Positions 49,822 through 58,785 of a stretch of DNA of 64,000 nucleotides are shown piece by piece. How positions within the stretch are numbered: position 1 is the stretch's first letter; every line of letters begins with the position of its first letter. The notes beneath the pieces were generated by a model, which saw nothing but the letters and a program-made list of their open reading frames with translations, was not told the DNA's origin and did no database searches. The position numbers and the translations under genes were made by a program. The stretch comes from RUG11247 sp045649485 (lineage in GTDB: Bacteria > Bacillota > Clostridia > Christensenellales > Aristaeellaceae), in the NCBI GenBank assembly GCA_045649485.1, contig JAZRPZ010000114.1:5320-69319 (forward strand), read 5' to 3'.

Positions 49822-52815
49822 TTACACCAGTTCACACTTCCACACGCCGATCCCACTATCTTGGAACACCTGCTGAAGTCTCTGTCCCAACAATTCCTTC
49901 GATACACCCTTCTTGAGCACAACCTGCAGGAAACCACCTCCGCCGGCACCGCAAATCATACGACCATCAATAAGATCATCAATGGCATGGAATATCTGGT
50001 CTATGCATGTATTCGTACTTCCGCTGTCCAGCTGGCGCGACAGTTCCCAATGTCGGTTCAGCAGTTCAGCAAAACCATCAACGTTACCTCTTTCAAGCTC
50101 AAAACGCATCAAAGCAGCCATATTCTGGATCTCAGACAATGCTTCAAGCGCTTCAGGCACATTACCGAGATATCTGCCCACTACATCTCTAAGCAGATTT
50201 CTCGCAAGCCTGCGCTGGCCGGTATAAACCAGCGTGAATCGCTCATTCAGTTCGTTCCTGGTCTCTTCATCGATCTCAATATGCTGTACCTTAAGCTTCT
50301 GGTTCATACCGGGACGGGAAGTTATATACTTTATACCGCCGCTCAGGCCGCCTACCTGATCCTGCCAGCCACCGCCCGTGGACATGATCTGTTCCATGCA
50401 AAGCACATGATTGTAGAGATCGTCCTCTGTATGTTCAATTCCCATAAACTCAAACAGTGCCTTTACACATGCACCTGCAAGTATACTGCTGGTGCCCAGA
50501 CCGCTGCCCTGAGGCACTCCCGTAACTTCGGTATTCATGTAAATACCGCCGCCCAAACGTGTCAGCACACCTTCAAGAGTTCCGCCCTGTGCAGGGATTA
50601 TTCCGCAGGCAATGAACGCAGCCTTCTGAAGTGCATAAGGGTCATAGGGATCGCCGCAGTTCTGCAAAGGCTCTATATCTGTAAACTCTCCGTGTACATC
50701 CATATCGCCGCTTTCAAACACTACCTTAAGCTCATCAAGTCGCTTAAGTGTCACGCGTACGGGGCACTCACCCTTAAGCGTAACTGCAGCATTCAGAACC
50801 GTACCGCCATTTTCGTTGCAATACGGCGGAGTATCGCTCCAGCCACCACCCCAGTTGACTCGCAGCGGCAGCTTTACCGTATGCTCATCCATACTCATAC
50901 GGCAGGTAGTATTTTCCTTTATATCCTCAAGAGTACTTCCAAGGATACCTTCGCGGATAGAAGCAAAGCACATATCCATCAGCTTTTCGCCTTCTACACG
51001 ACCGATCGCCTTGCCGAGGTAATAATAAAGTCGGATCGTTTCGCTGAAATCCGCTCTCTCCAAGCGGCTTTCCAGCCACTTCCACTGTATATTTGAAATG
51101 CTATTGGTGTGGACAAATTTTGTTGCTTCACCAACGGGTACTTTTGCCGCAATTGCTTTTGCAAGCCTGTCCATCTCAACAAGCTCCTGCATCCTGCGTT
51201 CCCAGGCTATCAGCGCATCAGACGAAGCTTCGTTGAATCCCTCGCACAGGCTCTTACGGACACCGGCACGCCATGCATCAACATCGCCGCGTCCCTGAGC
51301 CATTTCATATATATTCAGCGCAGCCGCTATAGCAAGACGGATATCATCGCATTCGGGATACAGTCTGGCATTCCAAAGACTGTGCGGCATATCTCCCCAC
51401 AGTTCCTCTTCTGTTATTCCGTTGTTCTTCATAAATTCACGGATAGTGGTACCCAGGAAACTGAAATCCTCTTCTCCCTTGGGATTATCATCCACACCGT
51501 AAATACGCGCAACAAACTTCTCGTTTTTCTGTTTCAGGCCATGAAGCACCACATTATCGGGTACTGTCTCGTCATGAATATCAATATAAGAAAGGATAAC
51601 GTTGCTGCCGACCTTGCCGCGGCTGTGAACGTAGCTGACCTCCAGATATACATTCTCGCCGCTGGAAGCCCTGCTGGACATTACGCTGTTGTATGCAGCA
51701 ACGCCCTTGGCGGAAACACTGCTGTTTACACGACTGCTCCAGTTCAGATGGCTATAATTCTTTACATCCTTATGCATCAGTCGCATGATCTCACGCGTAG
51801 TACCGAAATGTACAAACTTTGCAGGCGACAGTCTCAGCAGTTTCATTCTGAAAGGCCGCAGCAAATTCCAGACATCCGTACGTGCTTCCATAAGCGCATC
51901 GCACCAATTGCCTTCGGGCTTCTCCTTATAAAAAGCCTCCAGCGTAGAGCGCTCAGCCAAAGGATACAGAAAATCTCCATACAGAGACAGGCGCACTTCT
52001 TCGTTGACATATGCGCCGAACTTTTCTTCACTGTACTCGCCTTTATCGCACACGAGGCCATAAAGAGCCTTCATCATTTCTCCGGAGAATATTACAGCAC
52101 CGGTATCAATATCTACGCAATTATGCTCATTGACAGCGCCCTTTTCCACAAGAGTCTCAACACTCTGCTTGTGGAGGAACTCTGCAACATTGCCCTTTTC
52201 TCCCATCATGTATACGCCATGATTTTTGCCGGTCTCCACATCTTCCTTAAAAGACAGGGCAGCAGCGCCTCTGCCGGGGAAATCGATCTGGAGCGGGTTG
52301 AAAAGCAGCATAACATCACCGGACAGCAGCAGCATTCCGTCCCTAATACGTCCGGGGACACCGCTCATGCCGATGATAAATTCATCAAAGAGAGTAGAGG
52401 CACGGCCATTAGGCAATTCATGCGGTACGGGAGAGAAGAGCTTGCCCAGGGCCGAATACTGAGGAACTCGCTTGCTGTCTCCGCCGCTGTGTATAACCAG
52501 CACACGTTTTCCGGTGAAGTCAGTATTGCCTTCACGCTGTGCTATGTACCTAAGCACATTAAGTGTGGCTCCGCCGCTTCCGACACGCTTGCCGTCAGGA
52601 TCGGGAATAACGGCAAAATGGGTATGCGGTGGCAGCAGGTTATTCTTCATTCGCTCATCGATCTGATTGCGGAATCCTTCAGCCTGCTGCTCGTTTGAAG
52701 CAGTAAGAATAATATAATCCCAACGAGCAAAGTTCGCCCTGTTTAAAGAGCGTATATAATCTTCCCAAGCATCACGATATGACTGGGAAAGAAACAGAGA
52801 TATCATAGATTCCAT
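49822..52815 (-). CDS. fkp: Bifunctional fucokinase/fucose-1-phosphate guanylyltransferase
   Basis: Salvages free L-fucose to GDP-L-fucose in two steps. 997 aa, close to Bacteroides Fkp. The N-terminal pyrophosphorylase part has DPDGKRVGSGGATLNVL (near 75) and VLVIHSGGDSKRVPQYSALG. A left-handed helix middle precedes a C-terminal GHMP kinase (from about 640): LRVNWGGGWSDTPPYCNENG, VPQGSGLGTSSILAGACV and MICGAGGGGFLQVVL. Fkp is best known from Bacteroidota, so lateral origin is possible. It feeds the GT11 fucosyltransferase in the same operon, meaning the surface glycan could be decorated with host-derived fucose. Confidence 0.92.
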   Translation of the reverse strand: MESMISLFLSQSYRDAWEDYIRSLNRANFARWDYIILTASNEQQAEGFRNQIDERMKNNLLPPHTHFAVIPDPDGKRVGSGGATLNVLRYIAQREGNTDFTGKRVLVIHSGGDSKRVPQYSALGKLFSPVPHELPNGRASTLFDEFIIGMSGVPGRIRDGMLLLSGDVMLLFNPLQIDFPGRGAAALSFKEDVETGKNHGVYMMGEKGNVAEFLHKQSVETLVEKGAVNEHNCVDIDTGAVIFSGEMMKALYGLVCDKGEYSEEKFGAYVNEEVRLSLYGDFLYPLAERSTLEAFYKEKPEGNWCDALMEARTDVWNLLRPFRMKLLRLSPAKFVHFGTTREIMRLMHKDVKNYSHLNWSSRVNSSVSAKGVAAYNSVMSSRASSGENVYLEVSYVHSRGKVGSNVILSYIDIHDETVPDNVVLHGLKQKNEKFVARIYGVDDNPKGEEDFSFLGTTIREFMKNNGITEEELWGDMPHSLWNARLYPECDDIRLAIAAALNIYEMAQGRGDVDAWRAGVRKSLCEGFNEASSDALIAWERRMQELVEMDRLAKAIAAKVPVGEATKFVHTNSISNIQWKWLESRLERADFSETIRLYYYLGKAIGRVEGEKLMDMCFASIREGILGSTLEDIKENTTCRMSMDEHTVKLPLRVNWGGGWSDTPPYCNENGGTVLNAAVTLKGECPVRVTLKRLDELKVVFESGDMDVHGEFTDIEPLQNCGDPYDPYALQKAAFIACGIIPAQGGTLEGVLTRLGGGIYMNTEVTGVPQGSGLGTSSILAGACVKALFEFMGIEHTEDDLYNHVLCMEQIMSTGGGWQDQVGGLSGGIKYITSRPGMNQKLKVQHIEIDEETRNELNERFTLVYTGQRRLARNLLRDVVGRYLGNVPEALEALSEIQNMAALMRFELERGNVDGFAELLNRHWELSRQLDSGSTNTCIDQIFHAIDDLIDGRMICGAGGGGFLQVVLKKGVSKELLGQRLQQVFQDSGIGVWKCELV

Positions 52816-52838
52816 CGATGAATACTCCTTCGTTGTAT

Positions 52839-53531
52839 TTACTCGCCCTGCATTCCCAGCACAGCGGCCAAGGTTCCGAAAATAATTTTCCAGTCTACCC
52901 AGAAACTACGCTCTCGTATGTACTTAAGATCCAGTTCCATCCACTCATCAAAGCTCAAATCGTTGCGTCTGGGCTGGATCTGCCAATAGCAGGTCAGTCC
53001 GGGCTGTACATAAAGACGCTGACGCTGATACTCATCATACTGCTCTACTTCACGTGGCAGTGCCGGACGGGGACCAACTATACTCATATCACCAATGAAG
53101 ATATTGATCAGCTGGGGCAGTTCATCAATGCTCGTTTTCCTGATAAACTTACCGACTCGGGTAATACGAGGATCTTTCTTTATCTTAAAAACAGGACCGT
53201 CCATCTCGTTCTGATCAAGAAGCTTATCAAGCTTAGCTTCGGCGTTAGGCACCATAGAACGGAACTTCATGAATTTAAATACCTTGCCGTCACGTCCCAC
53301 TCGGTTCTGGACAAATATCGGGCTTGCTCCCGGACTGTCAATATAAATAACAAGAGCAACCAGCAGCAAAACAGGCCAAAGCACCAAAAGTGCCAGACCG
53401 GAAAAGAATATATCCTGAGCCCTGCGCAGATACCAATAGCTTTTCTTGGCTTCCAGCACCTTCTTGCGATCCATCATTTCACTCCGCTTGATCTGCTTAT
53501 CCTTATTAGTTACTGCTTCTTTAGTATCCAT
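52839..53531 (-). CDS. Polyprenyl-phosphate sugar phosphotransferase (initiating enzyme)
   Basis: Starts repeat-unit synthesis by moving a sugar-1-phosphate to undecaprenyl phosphate. 230 aa, the compact form without the large N-terminal membrane domain of WcaJ/WbaP. One re-entrant helix at IFFSGLALLVLWPVLLLVAL (near 43-62). Then VGRDGKVFKFMKFRSMV, the catalytic Asp-Glu in TSIDELPQLINI (near 142) and GDMSIVGPRPALPREVEQY. Start ATG at 53531 after AGAGGTAGAG; the frame opens 25 codons earlier without a site. First gene of the operon. Confidence 0.92.
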   Translation of the reverse strand: MDTKEAVTNKDKQIKRSEMMDRKKVLEAKKSYWYLRRAQDIFFSGLALLVLWPVLLLVALVIYIDSPGASPIFVQNRVGRDGKVFKFMKFRSMVPNAEAKLDKLLDQNEMDGPVFKIKKDPRITRVGKFIRKTSIDELPQLINIFIGDMSIVGPRPALPREVEQYDEYQRQRLYVQPGLTCYWQIQPRRNDLSFDEWMELDLKYIRERSFWVDWKIIFGTLAAVLGMQGE

Positions 53532-53687
53532 CTTCTCTACCTCTTCCGTTACATTATAACAACACCACTTATTATCGATCCGAAAACGAAAATTCTCCGT
53601 CTGCAATCAAATAAAACCGGCGTCAATAAATCCTGTATTCATTATAAAAACATCCTCAGATACGTATAGGTATCCTTATACATTCTT

Positions 53688-53716
53688 ATTATATCACTCC
53701 TTTTTAGTAACGTCAA
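53688..53716 (-). promoter_or_regulatory. Promoter of the surface-polysaccharide operon
   Basis: Minus-strand TTGACG (53711-53716), 17-bp spacer, TATAAT (53688-53693), leaving a 150-nt leader before the first gene. From here to about 54190 the DNA is AT-rich with no convincing gene. Confidence 0.75.
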
Positions 53717-54190
53717 TTTAAAACGCACTAATTCAACCACGAAATTACACTATACAAACCGTTTCTTAGCACATTTTTCTTTCAACACACTTCATATTGA
53801 TTTACATGCTAACATTTATCCGAAACAACATTATTGACTCATCAACATTTATTTTTATCAAATTATCCAAGACACTTTACCATTCAATATAAACATCATT
53901 ATCTATTTGTTCATATAATTCAAAAATACCCATTGTCTAAATATATCATATGCATCTGTTTTATAATAAGCAGATGCATATATAACACAAAAACAAATCA
54001 CCCAACTTCATAGCAGTTATACTTATCTCGAATAGATACAGATATTTCTATCCCTTTTACATATAATGCATTTCTTATCCATTTCAATCCCTGTATTATG
54101 ATCGCCGCGAAGAAACCACAACTCAAAATCTTATCCGCAGTAAAAATCACCCCGGCAAGTTGATACAAAAACAATGATACAGCATTAACA

Positions 54191-54237
54191 AATAAAAAGA
54201 CCTCATGAAACACGGGAAATGTGTGCTTCACAAGGTC
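54191..54237 (-). terminator. Terminator left of the attachment-core array
   Basis: Minus-strand GACCTTGTGAAGCAC pairs with GTGTTTCATGAGGTC (some G-U pairs) and is followed by TTTTTATT. It lies about 100 bp downstream of core A in the direction the target gene would be read, so it could be the original terminator of the gene into which the elements integrated. Confidence 0.8.
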
Positions 54238-54328
54238 TTCAATTCTTATTTCATCTTGATCTTCCTCAGTATATCTTATCATGACCCAAAGCAGGGTTTT
54301 CGGGATAGGCTGAGTCGACAGATTTTAT

Positions 54329-54349
54329 TTCTATTATTCCCACTCGCTT
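54329..54349 (-). repeat. Attachment-core-like repeat, copy A
   Basis: TTATTCCCACTC at 54334-54345 (minus strand GAGTGGGAATAA). Copy A shares 17 identical bases with copy B on its left side (TTCTATTATTCCCACTC) and 17 with copy C on its right side (ATTATTCCCACTCGCTT). It marks the left end of the island. Confidence 0.75.
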
Positions 54350-54478
54350 TGAGGTTCATTCCCACAGTTACTTTTCGCCTTATTTCGGGCCAATTTCCGT
54401 GAGATTTCTCTCGTTTTTCCGCGTTTTCTCTGTATTCTCTGAGTTCTCAGCCCGTTTGGTACTGTTTTGGCGTCAAAG

Positions 54479-54488
54479 TTTGGTATCA
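54479..54488 (+). repeat. TTTGGTATCA repeat, left end of A-B segment
   Basis: TTTGGTATCA here recurs at 57391-57400, with a further TGGTATCA at 57405-57412; a partial TTTGGTA is at 54455-54461. Copies at both ends of one segment resemble integrase arm-type sites. The 300 bp between core A and the GH106 stop hold no clear gene. Confidence 0.5.
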
Positions 54489-54604
54489 ATTTTTTGAAAA
54501 ATCGGCAGAGAAAAAATTCGTTATTCTTTTCCAGTAAATGATACTTGACTTTGCCCTACAGATCAACCGGCTTTGATGTTTGAATACAAAGGTGGTTGCA
54601 AAGG

Positions 54605-57277
54605 TCATGCTCCTTGATCCTTGAACAGTAACCATGCACCGTCACTGATACCGGAAGGGAGCGGTTCTTTGATCATGTCTTTTTCACGCCAGTTACCCAG
54701 TCTGCGATTTCTCGTGACATTGATGGCAGCACTGAAATAAGGCCATCCTTCCATGACAGTGTCCTCATAAAGCGGAACTTTGAATTCCGGATCGATGTAG
54801 CGGTTGACCAGCAGATTGACCACTTCGATGCGGATGGTATTTTCGCCTGCTTTCAGGAAGTCTCCGATGGAAATCTCGTATGGATATTTGATGATGTCAC
54901 CGGCGCACTGTCCATTGACATAAACTCTCGCACAAACGGAAACCTGTCCCAGTTTCAGGATGATGCTCGGATGTTTCAGCTCTTCTTCGCTGAGAACAAT
55001 GGTTTTCTCATAAACGCCGGTACCGGAGAAGTGCTTCAGCTGAGCAATATCCTGCCAGTTCTGCAGCTGCGGAAGATGAGCGGAATACTGTTTTTCCGGT
55101 ACAGTGAACTGCCAGTCCGCAGAGAGATCTTTTTCTGCCGATGTCGGAATCAACAACTCATCAGAGAAGATGGCGCTGTTGTGATCAGCATCTTTGGGGA
55201 AGATGATCAGCAGAGACTGCAGCGGTTCCATGTAAAGCTGTACTGCATTATCAGCAGATTTCGCAAAGGCTTTCTGTTCCAAAGTCATCGGGTCTGCTAT
55301 AATGGCAGGGATTCCCTGTTTTTTGAAATGCAGGGTCGGAGTGTAGGCATTTCTGGACATATTGGAAAGGAAGTAGACATCGCAATCCTCGGCGGTTTTG
55401 TGGATATAGGCGATATCCTCCGCACCCTCAGAGATGGACAAATCGGGAACGACCAGTTCTTTCAGTTTGCCGATGAGAGCGTCGAACTTGTTGTCTACCA
55501 TCTGGAGTTTACCGGATTCCTTCAGTCCGGTCATAACAGACCGCACTTTTGCGTCATTTTCCTCTGCGTTCAGCAGACCGCAGCTTTCCACAGGAAGATG
55601 AGAAGCGCAAATCACCAGATTGCCGGCCTCTGCAAATTTTTTAATACTTTCTGCCGTTTCCACAGGGAGTCGAGTGGTGTCCATGATGATAAGGGTCCTG
55701 TAGTCATACTCGTCAAAGCGGCTCAGAGCCTCATCGTTAATGTAATCGAACCAGTAACCGGCTTTGGCGATGGCGTCGATGGCTTCTTTACCGAAACGTT
55801 CGCTGAGCTGCATACTCATGTGCAGGTCGCACATGGGATTTTCCGCCCAAATATCACTTTGCGGCAGATAAATGCAAACTTCTGCGGCAGTGCGGCCCTT
55901 CTGCATGAAGTGGGAAACACGCTGAATGTAGTCGCCGATGTTTTTGTAGAATGGCCACCAGGTATTTGTGTTACAGATGTGAGAAGAAGCAAAGAACGGC
56001 CAATCCTCGCCTTTGGAATTGTAGGAGAAGCCGTGGTTGACGATCTGGTTCATACCGTCAACGAAGATGGCGTCAGCGGCAACTTTGATATGCTCCAACG
56101 TTTCCGTGAATCGCGGGAAACGAAGCCATGTGAAGCTTTCGTTGGAAATGATGGGTCTGCGATACAGATTGCCTGCGGAGCTGGCCAGTCTTCTATGGAC
56201 GGTGTTAACGGTGTAAATATCACCGACGGAGAAGGTTTCGCCTTCCGGAATATCGGCTGCACCGTAAGCCTGAAGAATATCTCCCCAGGTACCATGGGCC
56301 TGAATACGGGAAAGACTGCCCACCTCATGGCACCAATCGGTCATCTCACGGAAGAAATTTTCCACGGTCAGCTCGGAATAGGTTTTGAAGAAGTCATAGC
56401 GTACACGATCGGTGATGCCTTTGATCTCACCTTGCAGGGCATAAATGTATGGTTTCAGGGAATAACCTCTGCGTTTTTCAAATTCATCGTACATGATGTT
56501 GGTCCAGTTATGACCGGAAACCTCGATGGAATCGCAGAAGAAGGAGCGGACAGCACCTTTTGCCAAACGCTCCACGATAGGCGTACCTGCCTGCTCAAAG
56601 AAGAAGCGGGAAGCGTCTTTTCTGTTGTGGTCGATGATACGACCTTCTGCACCGCGCATCGGAGCCAGAACATTTTCTCTATATGAGCTGGAAACCAGAC
56701 AAACGATTTTATAGTCGCCTTCCGGGATCTCAATTTCGCTGAGCATGGTACCCCACGGCCAGTTAAACAGCTCGTGATCGGAGAGCTTATCAGAAAGGTC
56801 AACAATGCTTTCCGGGATCATCTGGCTGTTTTCCATTTTACCCATAATGCAGCCTACGATACCTCCGGCGATACGGGTGGTAAAGTCATAGGAGAAAGTC
56901 TTTGGACCGGTCACATCAACGGTATACGGGTAGACAACAGGTGCGCTGAGGCTTGCAGGCACAAAAGGTCCGCCATAAGGCCAGGACGAACCTAAGGTCA
57001 CGTCAAATATCATTCCTCGTTTTGCTGCTTCTTTGCTGGTGAAATCCAGAATATCAAAGAATTCGGGAGAAAAATATTCGATATTATGTCTGTCTTTGTC
57101 ATCTGCTGCCACCGGATAAAGCATCTGCAGCTCCACACCGCCAATCCCATGCGCCAGCATCTCGTCCAGCTGTTCGACGATCTCCTCTTTCTTTACAGAG
57201 CAGCCGTACCACCACCATCTTGTCATGCCTCGGGCGCGTAAATCGGGCGTCTGCAGTTCTTTCATATAATCATGCAT
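54605..57277 (-). CDS. GH106-like alpha-L-rhamnosidase
   Basis: Large cytoplasmic glycosidase, 890 aa, no signal peptide. It opens RARGMTRWWWYGCSVKKEEI, typical of GH106/alpha-L-rhamnosidase-like TIM-barrel enzymes. IGGVELQMLYP (near 46), GMIFDVTLGSSWPYGGP and the acidic HGTWGDILQAYGAADIPEGE follow (catalytic Glu candidates near residue 345). The C-terminal third is a beta-sandwich with a galactose-binding-like domain (YVNGQCAGDII...GENTIRIEVVN). Start ATG at 57277 with AGGAGGG upstream. The only gene between cores A and B. It would free rhamnose from plant or bacterial glycans; the substrate is inferred from family. Confidence 0.85.
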   Translation of the reverse strand: MHDYMKELQTPDLRARGMTRWWWYGCSVKKEEIVEQLDEMLAHGIGGVELQMLYPVAADDKDRHNIEYFSPEFFDILDFTSKEAAKRGMIFDVTLGSSWPYGGPFVPASLSAPVVYPYTVDVTGPKTFSYDFTTRIAGGIVGCIMGKMENSQMIPESIVDLSDKLSDHELFNWPWGTMLSEIEIPEGDYKIVCLVSSSYRENVLAPMRGAEGRIIDHNRKDASRFFFEQAGTPIVERLAKGAVRSFFCDSIEVSGHNWTNIMYDEFEKRRGYSLKPYIYALQGEIKGITDRVRYDFFKTYSELTVENFFREMTDWCHEVGSLSRIQAHGTWGDILQAYGAADIPEGETFSVGDIYTVNTVHRRLASSAGNLYRRPIISNESFTWLRFPRFTETLEHIKVAADAIFVDGMNQIVNHGFSYNSKGEDWPFFASSHICNTNTWWPFYKNIGDYIQRVSHFMQKGRTAAEVCIYLPQSDIWAENPMCDLHMSMQLSERFGKEAIDAIAKAGYWFDYINDEALSRFDEYDYRTLIIMDTTRLPVETAESIKKFAEAGNLVICASHLPVESCGLLNAEENDAKVRSVMTGLKESGKLQMVDNKFDALIGKLKELVVPDLSISEGAEDIAYIHKTAEDCDVYFLSNMSRNAYTPTLHFKKQGIPAIIADPMTLEQKAFAKSADNAVQLYMEPLQSLLIIFPKDADHNSAIFSDELLIPTSAEKDLSADWQFTVPEKQYSAHLPQLQNWQDIAQLKHFSGTGVYEKTIVLSEEELKHPSIILKLGQVSVCARVYVNGQCAGDIIKYPYEISIGDFLKAGENTIRIEVVNLLVNRYIDPEFKVPLYEDTVMEGWPYFSAAINVTRNRRLGNWREKDMIKEPLPSGISDGAWLLFKDQGA

Positions 57278-57390
57278 TTTGTGTCCCTCCTGCCTGTGTT
57301 AATCGTTCAACGGTCAATTTCATAAAAGACCATCTTCTTCCAAATATCAAGCCCACCAATATTGTTTTTTTGTACTGATAGCTGTATCAA

Positions 57391-57412
57391 TTTGGTATCA
57401 TTTATGGTATCA
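57391..57412 (+). repeat. TGGTATCA repeats, right end of A-B segment
   Basis: TTTGGTATCA (57391-57400) and TGGTATCA (57405-57412), same orientation as the copy at 54479-54488, about 75 bp inside core B. Confidence 0.5.
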
Positions 57413-57426
57413 ATCATCTGTTGTTT

Positions 57427-57462
57427 GCAAAAAGTGCCCGAAAACACAAAGATTTTCGGGCA
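57427..57462 (-). terminator. Terminator beside core B
   Basis: TGCCCGAAAA (57435-57444) and TTTTCGGGCA (57453-57462), followed on the minus strand by CTTTTTGC. A near-copy stands beside core C (58732-58770). Confidence 0.85.
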
Positions 57463-57484
57463 TTTGTAAGCCAGTTGAAATTAT

Positions 57485-57501
57485 TCTATTATTCCCACTC
57501 T
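57485..57501 (-). repeat. Attachment-core-like repeat, copy B
   Basis: TTATTCCCACTC at 57490-57501, preceded by TTCTA as in copy A. On the minus strand it ends a 14-codon frame, GTG to TAA, reading MHKQVKEESKKEWE. Confidence 0.75.
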
Positions 57502-57537
57502 TTTTTAGATTCTTCTTTGACTTGTTTATGCACTATA

Positions 57538-57566
57538 TTATATACTAAAAAGCTTTTTAACGCAAG
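57538..57566 (-). promoter_or_regulatory. Promoter reading across core B
   Basis: Minus-strand TTGCGT (57561-57566), 17-bp spacer, TATAAT (57538-57543). The RNA would start near 57531, cross core B and stop at the hairpin 57435-57462, about 100 nt in all. Confidence 0.6.
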
Positions 57567-57674
57567 TTTTCCACCTTTTATTTCATTTATCAAAATTTCT
57601 ATTGCAGAAAAAGTTGCAAAATTGCCTGCGGATTTGTGCCGGGTGCCTGTGAGGAAATGGCAGCAGCTTAACCT

Positions 57675-58640
57675 TCATTCAGTGAAATATGATAAAAACT
57701 CATCAACTGAAATGATTTTGATATTTGCACCTCTTTCAATCAACTCGATTGCCCGAAGATATTTTTGGGTCTGATGTCCAAATTCCTCATTAACTATCAA
57801 ATAATCTGTTTTTAATACGGTAGAGTTTTTCAAAATTCCGCCTTTTGCCGAGATAAATTCGTCGACAATCTTTTCCTCGGCTAAGGAGAGTCCGGTGTGA
57901 ACAAAAATCTTATTTTCAAATTCAATCTCTGCCATGCGCAAATCAGTATTTGTTTCCATTTCTCCTTCCGCGACAAAAGAAATCTTATGACTCATGGCAT
58001 AAGCAATCGCTTGGCTGCCTGCCGGAGCATAGATCGTCAACTCTTCACAATCTTCAAATGCGTGTGGCTCAATATTCGTTACACTGTCGGGAATAACTAT
58101 ATGTGCAAGCTCATAACAATTGGAGAACGCACGTTCTCCAATACTTATCATACCATCAGGGAGGACAACGCTCTCGATATCCTCACCGGTAAAAAAAGCT
58201 TCGTCATCAATTTTAGTGATACCGTTCGGAACGATCACATCGCTTTTTTCCCCACAATAATAGTACATAACCCCACGAATTATAACAAATCCGTCATCAT
58301 CGGCAAGCTTGTCACAACCGCAAAATGCACCGCATCCTATATTCGCAACGTGATCAGGTATGGACACTTCCAGACTCTCGCATCCAAAAAATGCGCTATC
58401 GCCGATACAAGTCAAGCTTTCGGGTATATTAATTTTGGAAAGAGCTACACATCCATAAAAAGCACTGTTGCCAATACTTGACACACTGCCCGGAAGTTTT
58501 ACATCCGTTATATCTTCGCGGTCAGAAAATGCCCGTTCTCCAATTTGGACAACCTCTTCCGGAACGATGACAACTTCACAATCGCCTACATACTCTTTCA
58601 ATATGCCGTTTTCAATAATAAAATCACATGTGTTACCCAT
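57675..58640 (-). CDS. BspA-type leucine-rich-repeat protein with C-terminal BRCT-like domain
   Basis: 321 aa without signal peptide or membrane segment. Residues about 25-210 are BspA/LRR_5 repeats, each with the I-G-x-x-A-F pattern (IGERAFSDREDI, IGNSAFYGC, IGDSAFFGCESL, IEPHAFEDCEEL). Residues about 243-321 look like a BRCT domain: FVHTGLSLAEEKIVDEFISA, GGILKNSTVLKTDYLIV, then AIELIERGANIKIISVDEFL. LRR_5 repeats usually mediate surface binding, whereas BRCT domains bind phosphoproteins or DNA ends inside the cell, so the combination is odd. Only gene between cores B and C. Function unknown; intracellular recognition is inference. Start ATG at 58640 lacks a strong ribosome site (AACGCGGGAGAAAACG). 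Confidence 0.8.
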   Translation of the reverse strand: MGNTCDFIIENGILKEYVGDCEVVIVPEEVVQIGERAFSDREDITDVKLPGSVSSIGNSAFYGCVALSKINIPESLTCIGDSAFFGCESLEVSIPDHVANIGCGAFCGCDKLADDDGFVIIRGVMYYYCGEKSDVIVPNGITKIDDEAFFTGEDIESVVLPDGMISIGERAFSNCYELAHIVIPDSVTNIEPHAFEDCEELTIYAPAGSQAIAYAMSHKISFVAEGEMETNTDLRMAEIEFENKIFVHTGLSLAEEKIVDEFISAKGGILKNSTVLKTDYLIVNEEFGHQTQKYLRAIELIERGANIKIISVDEFLSYFTE

Positions 58641-58731
58641 GTTCGTTTTCTCCCGCGTTGCTTAATAGCCGTTCACAACTATTCCTTTTCTCAATTTCAC
58701 ATTTCGTGTTGCAAACGCATTTTCTAAATTG

Positions 58732-58770
58732 CACAAAATGCCCGTAAACCATAGTTTGGATTTCGGGCAT
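58732..58770 (-). terminator. Terminator-like hairpin beside core C
   Basis: ATGCCCGTAAACC (58738-58750) and GGATTTCGGGCAT (58758-58770) with two mismatches, then TTTTGTG on the minus strand. Same sequence type and same distance from the core as the copy at B. Confidence 0.65.
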
Positions 58771-58785
58771 TTTGATTCCTATGAA

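Noticed and set aside
53998..54282. 94-codon minus-strand frame with two hydrophobic stretches, next to core A
   Set aside because: It contains a perfect intrinsic terminator inside its coding sequence and has no ribosome site; more likely non-coding leftover beside the attachment core.
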